Of a stretch of 42,809 bases of DNA, positions 16,393 through 23,171 are shown piece by piece. Positions within the stretch are counted from its first letter, which is position 1; the number at the start of each line of letters is the position of its first letter. The translations under genes were made by a program, and so were the position numbers. A model generated the notes under the pieces. It worked only from the letters and a program-made list of their open reading frames with translations. It was not told the DNA's origin and made no database searches. Origin of the DNA: Omnitrophica bacterium GWA2_41_15. Lineage in GTDB: Bacteria; Omnitrophota; Gorgyraeia; Gygaellales; UBA12090. The DNA is taken from positions 1-42,809 of the forward strand of contig CAKKRH010000006.1 of assembly GCA_919902675.1 (NCBI GenBank), in the 5' to 3' direction.

Positions 16393-16477
16393 ACAATTAG
16401 GAACAGACACTAATTATTTTATAAATTTGCCTCTTGTATTGTTAAGAGGTAAACAATTAGTGTCTGGCCCTAATTGT
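16393..16477. repeat. large inverted repeat between porin and FMN-binding gene
   Basis: The left arm (16393-16416) and right arm (16455-16477) are imperfect reverse complements: ACAATTAGG ... CAGACACTAATT against AATTAGTGTCTG ... CTAATTGT. A separate inner hairpin CCTCTT/AAGAGG sits between them (16430-16449). The right arm touches the porin stop codon. It may be a transcription terminator or a mobile palindromic unit. Confidence 0.75.
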
Positions 16478-17880
16478 TAGAACCCTATTGCCATAGAAGC
16501 CATAACGCCGTCTTTATCGCCGCGCTCCAATACTTCATTCTTTGAGGTATTCCACTGGTATTCCAGCTTAAAAACCCAGCTTTCAATGGGCCGGTAATTT
16601 AAACCTAAGGTATAGCGTTTTTCTTCATTGGCGCCATTTCCAGCGTCTCCGTCATCGCCTATATCCACCCAGTCATAACGGTTGACCAAGGTAAACTTTG
16701 GATCCTCGAAACCCCTGCCTAAGAAAGTATTACTCAATAACTTTGGCCAAAAATGATACCTGGGTTCTATATAAAATCCGCGCATATATTTGGGAGCGGT
16801 AATTTCATCACCTGCTACGCTATCATTATCGTGGTCAACCACCGCGCCGTTTTCAAAATCCCAGTACGCGAAATCACCGACTAATTCAAACGGGCCGCGT
16901 TTAAAATTTACATCCCCTCCTATGCCCAAAAGATCGTCCTGGCCGTTTCGCGTCGCGGCTCCCGCGCGGCCGAATTTACCCTGATACGCGCTCACTCCAA
17001 ACTCAAGGTTTCTATTTAAACCCAACCCCAGGCGGCCCACGAAAGCCTTGTTATTGTTTTCATCCGCTTCTATGGCGCCCTTGGCGTTACGCATGCCGGT
17101 ATCAGAAATATCCTCATCCAAACCATTCACAATATAGCCTTCATAATTAAGATAGGAATCGGGAAGCATCTTTAAACCTAACGATTCTCCTATATTAAAT
17201 TCTCCAAACCCGCCAAAACCTGCCTCCATCCATGTCGCCGCGCCTAAACGCCGCGATACAATCGGCCTTTCAGTCAAATCCTGGATATCCGAATCATGCA
17301 GAAGATTAAATTTTCCAAAAGGGACTAAGACAATACCACCTTTTAGATTTATCATATCGTTAATAAGATAGCTTGCCCAGGCCTGCTCAACCTTTGCTTC
17401 ACCAACGTCTGAGGCATGAGGTCCGCCATGCTCAATTTCATATTCGCTGTAAAAAAGCAGCCTTTCATGAGGCTGGGCTCCTATATTTAGGATAAACCTT
17501 GCCTGGTCAAAGGTGGAATTTGAATTTTCAAAGTTTTCAAACTCGATATCCGCGTAACCTCCAAGGCTGACATTACCGAATCCGGAAGGGTTTTTAATTA
17601 AAAGCCCCCCCTTACCGAATGGCCCTTGGTAACGGCCGACATAATCCAGGCTGATAGAGCTTTCCTCAATCTTTTTCTCAAGCTTTTGCTCCATCTCAAC
17701 CTGGGAGGCCTCCTGCTTTTTACTTAGCTCCTCAATTTTTTGCTGAAGGCCCTGGATCTGGGAGTCATAATCCTGGCGCAGTTCCTGAAGCTGCTGTTTT
17801 AAATCTCCCATTTCATCCGCGAAGGCCAGATTGACCCCGCCCAGATAAAGCAAAAATACCACCATAATCCTTTTAAACAT
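16477..17880 (-). CDS. outer-membrane porin with N-terminal coiled coil
   Basis: A 467-aa protein with a signal peptide (ending NLAFADE) and a coiled coil (residues about 23-75, EMGDLKQQLQELRQDYDSQ onward) that probably reaches into the periplasm. A long beta-barrel region of alternating aromatic/polar strands ends in the C-terminal Phe typical of outer-membrane proteins (MASMAIGF). It resembles OprP/phosphate-type or S-layer-homology-like porins only in architecture, and the substrate is unknown. It sits between the fur-DUF2292 pair and the FMN-binding/feoB genes, suggesting passage of iron or small chelates. A TCGCCG/CGGCGA hairpin lies near its Shine-Dalgarno (17894-17914). Confidence 0.8.
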   Translation of the reverse strand: MFKRIMVVFLLYLGGVNLAFADEMGDLKQQLQELRQDYDSQIQGLQQKIEELSKKQEASQVEMEQKLEKKIEESSISLDYVGRYQGPFGKGGLLIKNPSGFGNVSLGGYADIEFENFENSNSTFDQARFILNIGAQPHERLLFYSEYEIEHGGPHASDVGEAKVEQAWASYLINDMINLKGGIVLVPFGKFNLLHDSDIQDLTERPIVSRRLGAATWMEAGFGGFGEFNIGESLGLKMLPDSYLNYEGYIVNGLDEDISDTGMRNAKGAIEADENNNKAFVGRLGLGLNRNLEFGVSAYQGKFGRAGAATRNGQDDLLGIGGDVNFKRGPFELVGDFAYWDFENGAVVDHDNDSVAGDEITAPKYMRGFYIEPRYHFWPKLLSNTFLGRGFEDPKFTLVNRYDWVDIGDDGDAGNGANEEKRYTLGLNYRPIESWVFKLEYQWNTSKNEVLERGDKDGVMASMAIGF

Positions 17881-17955
17881 CTTGTCCTTTTCCTCGCCGT
17901 AAAGATTTCGGCGAAACTCCCGCGAACCTCTAAGAAACGCTTAGTCAGTTGAGGG

Positions 17956-18129
17956 TTAATTCTTTTTTACCTCTCCTTTTAGGGAGTCGGCTGTCTTTTC
18001 CAGTTTAATCTTCTCGTGCTTCTCTACCGCCACAATATGGGCATCCTGGACCTTGATGATCAGCTCGCCGAAGCGCAGATCTCCTGCCAGGCTGATGATA
18101 TTCTTAAGATTGGCCTCGCTGATGTTCAT
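17956..18129 (-). CDS. DUF2292 (YezD-like) small protein
   Basis: A 57-aa protein beginning MNISEANLKNIISLAGDLRF and containing GELIIKVQDAHIVAVEKHEKIKL, the core of the DUF2292 family. These are small predicted DNA- or metal-context proteins of unknown function. The start codon overlaps the fur stop as ATGA, so translation is coupled to fur. The close link to fur suggests an iron-related role, but nothing in the sequence shows the mechanism. Confidence 0.8.
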   Translation of the reverse strand: MNISEANLKNIISLAGDLRFGELIIKVQDAHIVAVEKHEKIKLEKTADSLKGEVKKN

Positions 18130-18560
18130 TTTGGCTCACCGCACTTACGGCAATAGCCGAAGATTTCCATCTTATGCCGCACAGGGGTAAAATTTTTGGC
18201 TTTGGCTAACTTCTCCTGCAAGGACTCTATTTCCGGCTCATAGACCTCAATCAGCCTGCCGCACCTCAGGCAGACCAGGTGGTCATGGTGCCGGTGGCCG
18301 TATTCATGCTCCAGGCGGCTGACCCTATCCCCGAAATCTACCTCTCTGCCCAGTCCGGATTTCTGAATCAGCTTCAGGGTGCGGTAAACCGTGGTATAGC
18401 CGACCTCCGGGGCGTTACGATGCACAATCAAATACAACTCCTCACAGCTAAGGTGTTTCTCAGTCTTTAAAAAGGCCTCCAGGACTTTTAGCCTCTGCGA
18501 GGTGATTTTAAGGTTTATCTTCTTCAGGTGCTCTTTAAAAAGCTCAATCTCTTTTTGCAT
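18126..18560 (-). CDS. fur: Fur-family iron regulator
   Basis: A 144-aa repressor. The N-terminal winged helix covers residues about 1-80 (ITSQRLKVLEAFLKTEKHLSCEEL, VGYTTVYRTLKLI). The dimerisation domain carries HRHHDHLVCLRCG and the second CRKCG pair, which together form the structural Zn(Cys)4 site, plus the His/Asp regulatory ligands. Its own promoter carries a perfect Fur-like palindrome over the -10 box, indicating autoregulation. It heads the minus-strand block fur-DUF2292-porin-FMN-feoB-dtxR-mpsC. Zur or PerR specificity cannot be excluded, but the feoB context favours Fur. Confidence 0.92.
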   Translation of the reverse strand: MQKEIELFKEHLKKINLKITSQRLKVLEAFLKTEKHLSCEELYLIVHRNAPEVGYTTVYRTLKLIQKSGLGREVDFGDRVSRLEHEYGHRHHDHLVCLRCGRLIEVYEPEIESLQEKLAKAKNFTPVRHKMEIFGYCRKCGEPK

Positions 18561-18571
18561 GGCTTATTTGA

Positions 18572-18617
18572 AATTGAAAATCATTTTCAATTATACTTTA
18601 AAAAAAAATTATGTCAA
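18572..18617 (-). promoter_or_regulatory. fur promoter with Fur box
   Basis: A minus-strand -35 TTGACA (18612-18617), 16-nt spacer and -10 TATAAT (18590-18595). A perfect palindrome with arms AATTGAAAA/TTTTCAATT around a 3-nt centre covers 18572-18592 and overlaps the -10 by three bases. The GAAAAT-CATTTTC core matches Fur boxes. Confidence 0.85.
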
Positions 18618-18675
18618 GTTTTTTTAAAAAATAGTTTCTCCGCTTTTACCATATGTTATGGGCCTCTATTATTAT

Positions 18676-19467
18676 TTACTTGATGGCTTTTAGTATCGAC
18701 TCGATTTCACTCTTGAGGCTGTTTATGTTTCTGGCCTTGGTCTTACGGCCGTTAATGTAGATGGTAGGCGTGCCTCGGACCTCAACCATGTTACCCAAAG
18801 ATATGTCTTTTTGGATATGCTCCTGCCATTGGGTATCATTATTCTTCAAATCTTTCTGAAATTTCTTCATATTCAATCCCAGATTCTTAGCCAATGTATT
18901 AAATTCATTCTTATTCAGGTTTGAACTATTTTTTAACAGCCCGTCCAACATTTCCCAGTATTTACCCTGCTCTCCGGCGGCTAAGGCAGCCTTGGCCGCG
19001 GGAATGGCCTGCTCGTGAAAAGGCAACGGATAATTCTTGATCACTGCTTTTACCTTATCCGGAAAGGCATTTACCGCCTCTACCACCAAAGGATGAAACC
19101 TGGCGCAAAAGGGGCATTGGATATCTATAAACTCCACGATAGTCACCGGCGCTTCTTTATTGCCTAACAGGGGAGAATTATCAATTGGTATTTCATGGAC
19201 TTTTTGATAATCCTCTTCATCCTGCTCTTCTCGCTGCGGGGATTTCAGCTTCTTTACTGCCGCCTGTAAATCTTTTCCTTGTTTTTCAATATTCCGGAGG
19301 CGCTTTTCGATTTTTTCCTGAACCAGCAATATCTCTTTCTGCTGATGGAAAAGCTCTCCAAATAATGGATTTTTTACCTGAAACCCGATAATGCCGATAC
19401 CGATAATGATACCGATAAGGGCGCTAGCGGCAATCGCCAAACCCGCGAACAGTGATTTTTTATTCAT
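18676..19467 (-). CDS. membrane-anchored DsbA-like thiol oxidoreductase
   Basis: A 263-aa protein. The start at 19467 (MNKKSLFAGL) has GGAGG 8 nt upstream; the frame runs on to 19515 but without such a site. An N-terminal membrane anchor (residues about 5-30) is followed by a coiled coil (about 40-78, HQQKEILLVQEKIEKRL), then a thioredoxin fold of the PF13462 type. It has VTIVEFIDIQCPFCARFH with the CPFC active site, and the cis-Pro loop VRGTPTIYINGR. It would form or shuffle disulfides in the periplasm. It is a single-gene unit between fur and the giant paralogue. No DsbB or VKOR partner is in the window. Confidence 0.88.
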   Translation of the reverse strand: MNKKSLFAGLAIAASALIGIIIGIGIIGFQVKNPLFGELFHQQKEILLVQEKIEKRLRNIEKQGKDLQAAVKKLKSPQREEQDEEDYQKVHEIPIDNSPLLGNKEAPVTIVEFIDIQCPFCARFHPLVVEAVNAFPDKVKAVIKNYPLPFHEQAIPAAKAALAAGEQGKYWEMLDGLLKNSSNLNKNEFNTLAKNLGLNMKKFQKDLKNNDTQWQEHIQKDISLGNMVEVRGTPTIYINGRKTKARNINSLKSEIESILKAIK

Positions 19468-19586
19468 TTTTGCGCCTCCGATAATCCAAAATTCTATTTT
19501 GCCATTCAAGTTCACGCGAACTCATATTAAAATAGCACAACCAAAGACTTATGTCAAATAAGGAATGGCTAAAGGCTTTTTAAAAA

Positions 19587-19626
19587 ATAGAGGGTGGTTC
19601 TGACTTTAAAATGAGAACCACCCCTA
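19587..19626. repeat. GGGTGGTTCT palindrome
   Basis: Arms ATAG-A-GGGTGGTTCT and AGAACCACCC-CTAT enclose a short AT-rich loop; there is one bulged base. It lies downstream of the giant gene stop and upstream of the dsbA promoter region. It may be a terminator for the giant gene, but a run of T is not obvious, so it could also be a dispersed palindromic unit. Confidence 0.6.
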
Positions 19627-19639
19627 TCTATTATAGTTT

Positions 19640-22426
19640 TTAATTCAGCGAATACTTCGTATTTCCCTCTTCCACAAACATCCCGGTATCGGCGATAAGC
19701 AGGACTGCCCGGAAGTCCGGGGTGGTTTCCGTCCCCTGCTCCTCCTTCAGCCAGCAGAGCCGCAAAAGAAGCGGCAGGAGCTGTTCTTCTCTTTGGGCGC
19801 TAAAGGCGTCTTTCTGGGACATCGCCGCAAGCAAACACTTGAGCCGGTCGGTTGAAACATCTATCCTGGCATTAACCATAGCCTCTATTGAGGCCAACTC
19901 CTGGCCTGTATCAATACCCTCCAGTTCCGCTTTGCTTAACAGCGGCAGGCGCAGATCCAACCCCTGAAAACTGCCCATCGGCTGGGCGAGGTAATTGATT
20001 CGGGTAAAATCAATACCGCCGATATTGTCAACAGAAGAAGAACTCTTCTTCTCATCTACAGCCAGAGACTTTTTCAACTCTTGTATTTCGGCCAAACTAG
20101 ACCCTATAAACTCGCGCATTCCAGAAATCAATTCATTCAGCAAGTCGTACCTTGAAACAGCACCTCTAAGTTCGGAATTGTTTATCTCCCAATCAAACTT
20201 ACTCATAATATCGCCTACGCTCTTGAGTTCTTCTTCTAAAACAGAGATTTTCGTGTACTTTGTTAAAACATAAAAAGTTGTAAAAGTACCAATGGTCATA
20301 TTTTTATTCCACCACTTTTTATAATCATTGAACTCTTCACCAATTCTTTTTATTTTTTGCTCTACAATAGATGAAGAGGAGAATTCTTCTTGGATCTTTT
20401 CTCCTTGATTTATTAAAGACGCCGCAAGAAAAGAAGAACCTTTCTTCGCATCCTTCCGTGTCAGCGGCGAAGAGCCAGGAGACAATAATTCATCAGAATT
20501 CACAGGAGAACTTCCCGTCCCTAATTTACTCGTAACCTTGAGTAAATCTACTATAGCATTGTATACAGGGTCATTTGCACGCTTCCTGCTTACCCTATCC
20601 TTGTTGTTGCGGCTATAATTGTGAAAATATGTAAGCGCGTGATTATGCCAATCATCACTTTGCTTATTTTTAATTTGAGGTCCTACTCCCTTTCCCGTCA
20701 AAAAAGCTGTCAGACTTCTTAATGCATGTTCTGAAAGAGAGTCGGTCGTGGAGAATGTAAAAGTCAGGGGAAAATACCTAAAATTCATACTATTATATTT
20801 AAGATCAATATGCTGAAAGAGTTTATTTACGTGATTATTTAATCCTTCCAGAGAAAATCTAAGAAACAGATTAGGAAATTTATTAAAAAGAAAAAAAAGT
20901 GCATCATATACCTCTGGAGTAATCTTAGTGTCAGGCATATTAAGCGCAGTTATAATCATATTTACCATTTTCGCTGCCCAATAATTGCTGAATGGCATTG
21001 TGGTTAAATGCGCGTAAGCCTTAGCCGCCGTACTTTTATCTTCACTCAAGACATCCTTTAGAGTTTTCTTCATGTCTCTGATAAAATAGCCATCATTTGG
21101 GTCATCATCAAAAATAGACCAAGGGCTCAGAGGACTAAATGGGCTTAAAGGACTAAGTGGATTTATTAAATTAGTTGGATCACTAAAATCAAAAGGATTG
21201 CCAAACTGCGCTTCTGCAACCTTATTATTTACCGAAATTATTCCTTTTTCATCTATTCCGATAGAAAAGAAGAACGTAGACGCTCCCAGTATATACGGTA
21301 AGATTTTTTCTCCGGCAACTTTAAACCTTCCAGCTATCAACGGACTCCCCCCCGCCTCGCCTGCTATCTGTATCCCCCCGCTGACATAGCTTCTGATTAC
21401 CTGGCCGGTGGGGGTGGTTATTTGTTCCTTAAGGTTATATTCACCCTGCTGGAAGGACTTCTTGTATTCGTTAAAATAATAATTCTTATTCCAGGCCTCT
21501 TTTGAAGTAAGGTTGTCTAAATTGCGGCTGTCAATCAGGCTGGAGTATTGGCCAGGCTGGCCCCCAAACTTGTCCTTAAACCACCGGGAGAGGATGAGTG
21601 AGAAAAAAACCTGGCGCAGCTGGGCGTATTTCTTGCTGGTGTTGACCTCCTGGGTAAGCTTGGGCAGGATAAGTTCCCTGATAAGCTGAGTGGAGTATTG
21701 GTTTAATTCTTTGAGCCTGGGGTCGTTAAAAGAATAGTTTATGGAGTTAGTTGAGTTTATTGAGTTGCTTGAGCTCTTAAGATAGTCTTCTTCCAGCATT
21801 ACTTTAAGATTGGCCTTGTAGATATAGGACGAGTCTTGGCTCTCTCTAATAATTACCTCACCCGGGACTATCCATGGCCTGGTTATGGTGGGAATAGTGA
21901 TGTTTTCGGTTCCGAATAATTCTCCAGCCCTCTTATACAGTTTATCCCAATATTCTTTGCCTTCAGAAGTTTTAGGGGAAGTAAAGCTGGCAGTGTCTTT
22001 TTTTAGCTCTAAATCCGCCTCCAGCATTATCCTGCCCATATCGGTCTTCTCTAAGAGCGGATCTATTATCTGCTCAGGGGCATCCGGCCTTAGATTGACC
22101 CAGAACTTATCGTTGGGCAGAGACAGGCCGATCAGGAAGTAGTTAAAGAGTTCCTGGGTAGCGTCTTGAAGCCTCTCATCAGGGACAGTTCCCTTCGGGG
22201 ACAGTCCCTTAAATGCCTCACCTTGGTCTAATAACAGCTTAAAGTCGTTGCTGACAGCATCATAAGATACATACCGCAGGTGCGCCGGACGGAAGCTGTC
22301 TGGCTTTACAGCCGGTATCCGGTTTAGGTACTTGCCGATATCCAGCCCGGCGGCCCCCTGGGCAAAGACCGGCTGGGTAACTATAAGACTGAAAGATAAA
22401 AGCAAAGACAATATTTTTCGGATCAT
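19640..22426 (-). CDS. giant exported protein, paralogue A
   Basis: A 928-aa protein with a signal peptide (MIRKILSLLLSFSLIVTQPV, then FAQ). The start at 22426 is chosen because AGGAAGGGAAG precedes it; the frame extends to 22462. The N-terminal third (through SYVSGGIQ) and the last about 120 residues (DFTRINYL...KYSLN) are shared with paralogue B; the middle varies. No catalytic motif was recognised. Low-complexity inserts are visible: SINSTNSIN and LSPLSPFSPLSP, encoded by 9-nt tandem repeats, and a GGGACAG palindrome encoding LSPKGTVPDER. Large exported proteins of this build seem characteristic of Omnitrophota; that is inference. Function is unknown. Its upstream region is only about 100 nt and is shared with the divergent toxin-antitoxin promoter. 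Confidence 0.75.
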   Translation of the reverse strand: MIRKILSLLLSFSLIVTQPVFAQGAAGLDIGKYLNRIPAVKPDSFRPAHLRYVSYDAVSNDFKLLLDQGEAFKGLSPKGTVPDERLQDATQELFNYFLIGLSLPNDKFWVNLRPDAPEQIIDPLLEKTDMGRIMLEADLELKKDTASFTSPKTSEGKEYWDKLYKRAGELFGTENITIPTITRPWIVPGEVIIRESQDSSYIYKANLKVMLEEDYLKSSSNSINSTNSINYSFNDPRLKELNQYSTQLIRELILPKLTQEVNTSKKYAQLRQVFFSLILSRWFKDKFGGQPGQYSSLIDSRNLDNLTSKEAWNKNYYFNEYKKSFQQGEYNLKEQITTPTGQVIRSYVSGGIQIAGEAGGSPLIAGRFKVAGEKILPYILGASTFFFSIGIDEKGIISVNNKVAEAQFGNPFDFSDPTNLINPLSPLSPFSPLSPWSIFDDDPNDGYFIRDMKKTLKDVLSEDKSTAAKAYAHLTTMPFSNYWAAKMVNMIITALNMPDTKITPEVYDALFFLFNKFPNLFLRFSLEGLNNHVNKLFQHIDLKYNSMNFRYFPLTFTFSTTDSLSEHALRSLTAFLTGKGVGPQIKNKQSDDWHNHALTYFHNYSRNNKDRVSRKRANDPVYNAIVDLLKVTSKLGTGSSPVNSDELLSPGSSPLTRKDAKKGSSFLAASLINQGEKIQEEFSSSSIVEQKIKRIGEEFNDYKKWWNKNMTIGTFTTFYVLTKYTKISVLEEELKSVGDIMSKFDWEINNSELRGAVSRYDLLNELISGMREFIGSSLAEIQELKKSLAVDEKKSSSSVDNIGGIDFTRINYLAQPMGSFQGLDLRLPLLSKAELEGIDTGQELASIEAMVNARIDVSTDRLKCLLAAMSQKDAFSAQREEQLLPLLLRLCWLKEEQGTETTPDFRAVLLIADTGMFVEEGNTKYSLN
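20489..20653. repeat. near-identical block 2 shared with paralogue B (copy in A)
   Basis: This 165-nt block matches 24221-24385 with one difference (20519 C, 24251 T), while sequence on both sides is clearly diverged. It covers the codons around GSSPVNSDEL and the conserved RKRANDPVYNAIVDLLKVTS. Confidence 0.9.
21123..21167. repeat. 9-nt tandem repeat encoding LSP/FSP
   Basis: Units GGGCTCAGA, GGACTAAAT, GGGCTTAAA, GGACTAAGT and GGATTTATT. On the minus strand they encode repeated Pro-Leu/Phe-Ser, so the array keeps the frame. Paralogue B lacks it. Confidence 0.7.
21736..21776. repeat. 9-nt tandem repeat inside paralogue A
   Basis: Four units: AGTTTATGG, AGTTAGTTG, AGTTTATTG and AGTTGCTTG. 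They encode the SINSTNSIN stretch. Paralogue B has an 8-nt tandem repeat at the same site. Confidence 0.75.
21861..22129. repeat. identical block 1 shared with paralogue B (copy in A)
   Basis: I read these 269 nt as identical to 25545-25813. Both flanks diverge at once, including at synonymous positions. This is the pattern left by recent gene conversion or recombination. Confidence 0.9.
22182..22208. repeat. GGGACAG palindromic repeat inside paralogue A
   Basis: GGGACAGTTCCC, a 3-nt spacer and GGGGACAGTCCC form a double palindrome in coding DNA. At the equivalent place paralogue B carries an unrelated octamer array (25874-25905). Confidence 0.7.
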
Positions 22427-22455
22427 TTTTTCTTCCCTTCCTCTTTTAAAAGGAT

Positions 22456-22505
22456 TTGACAAGCAATATCCTGTATGTTAACATAATACACATAATAAAC
22501 ATAAT
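22456..22505 (+). promoter_or_regulatory. promoter and candidate operator of the toxin-antitoxin pair
   Basis: A -35 TTGACA (22456-22461), 17-nt spacer and weak -10 TAACAT (22479-22484). The palindrome TATGTTAACATA (22474-22485) covers the -10, and three ACATAAT direct repeats at exact 9-nt period follow (22481, 22490, 22499). Repeated half-sites of this kind suit a ribbon-helix-helix repressor. Confidence 0.7.
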
Positions 22506-22523
22506 TAAAAAGGAGGTAATATT

Positions 22524-22754
22524 ATGGCATCGCTTACTTTATCGGTCCCTAAGGACCTAAAACACAAAATGAATTCTTTCAGGTATATCAACTGGTCAGA
22601 AGTAGCCAGGTCAGCCATTATCAATAAAATTCATCTTCTAAACAAGATGAATACCATGCTCTCCAAAAGCCGCATTAGCCAGGAAGACACCGTCAACTAT
22701 GGACGAATGATTAAAAAAAGACAATGGACCAAGACCAAAAAACTGCTTCAATAG
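22524..22754 (+). CDS. ribbon-helix-helix antitoxin (VapB-like)
   Basis: A 76-aa protein. LTLSVPKDLKHKMNSF at residues 3-18 is a typical antiparallel strand plus helix of RHH/CopG-type antitoxins, followed by NWSEVARSAIINKI. The basic C-terminus (KKRQWTKTKKLLQ) would wrap the toxin. GGAGG lies 8 nt upstream. The stop is directly followed by the toxin start. The 9-nt-period repeats over its promoter suggest autoregulation. Confidence 0.85.
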   Translation: MASLTLSVPKDLKHKMNSFRYINWSEVARSAIINKIHLLNKMNTMLSKSRISQEDTVNYGRMIKKRQWTKTKKLLQ

Positions 22755-23171
22755 ATGCGTTTAGTAGTTGACGCCAATATCCTGGTTGCCGCCCTGTTAA
22801 AAGATTCTACTACCAGGGAACTTCTCTTGGAAGATGACCTTGAACTTTTTGCCCCGGAAGGACTTCTTACCGAACTGAACAATCTCCTTAAAAATCCTAA
22901 AGTAAGAAAACGCCTTCCTTTAAGCGATACCGCCTTGTCCGAGTTATCCGAGGCTATCTTTTCCAGGATAACATTCTTCCCGGAGGCGTCTTTTTTATCT
23001 TTTATCAAAGATTCTCTGGAATTGGTCAGCCATATTGAAGATGCCCCTTACATCAGCTTAGCCCTGGCCTTAAAAATACCGCTTTGGTCAAACGATTCCG
23101 CTCTCAAGGAACAAACTAAAGTAAAAGTCATAACCACTCCGGAAATAATTAAACTTCTATCCCCGCCCTAA
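22755..23171 (+). CDS. PIN-domain toxin (VapC-like)
   Basis: A 138-aa PIN-domain protein, probably an RNase. The acidic residues expected for the active site are visible: Asp in VVDANILVAAL (residue 6), Glu in EGLLTELNNLL, Asp in SHIEDAPYISLALAL, and Asp in IPLWSNDSALK. It starts on the base after the antitoxin stop, and its last four bases overlap the end of the convergent giant gene B. The pair is the only plus-strand unit for 20 kb and lies between the two giant paralogues. That may stabilise the repeat-flanked region (inference). Confidence 0.88.
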   Translation: MRLVVDANILVAALLKDSTTRELLLEDDLELFAPEGLLTELNNLLKNPKVRKRLPLSDTALSELSEAIFSRITFFPEASFLSFIKDSLELVSHIEDAPYISLALALKIPLWSNDSALKEQTKVKVITTPEIIKLLSPP

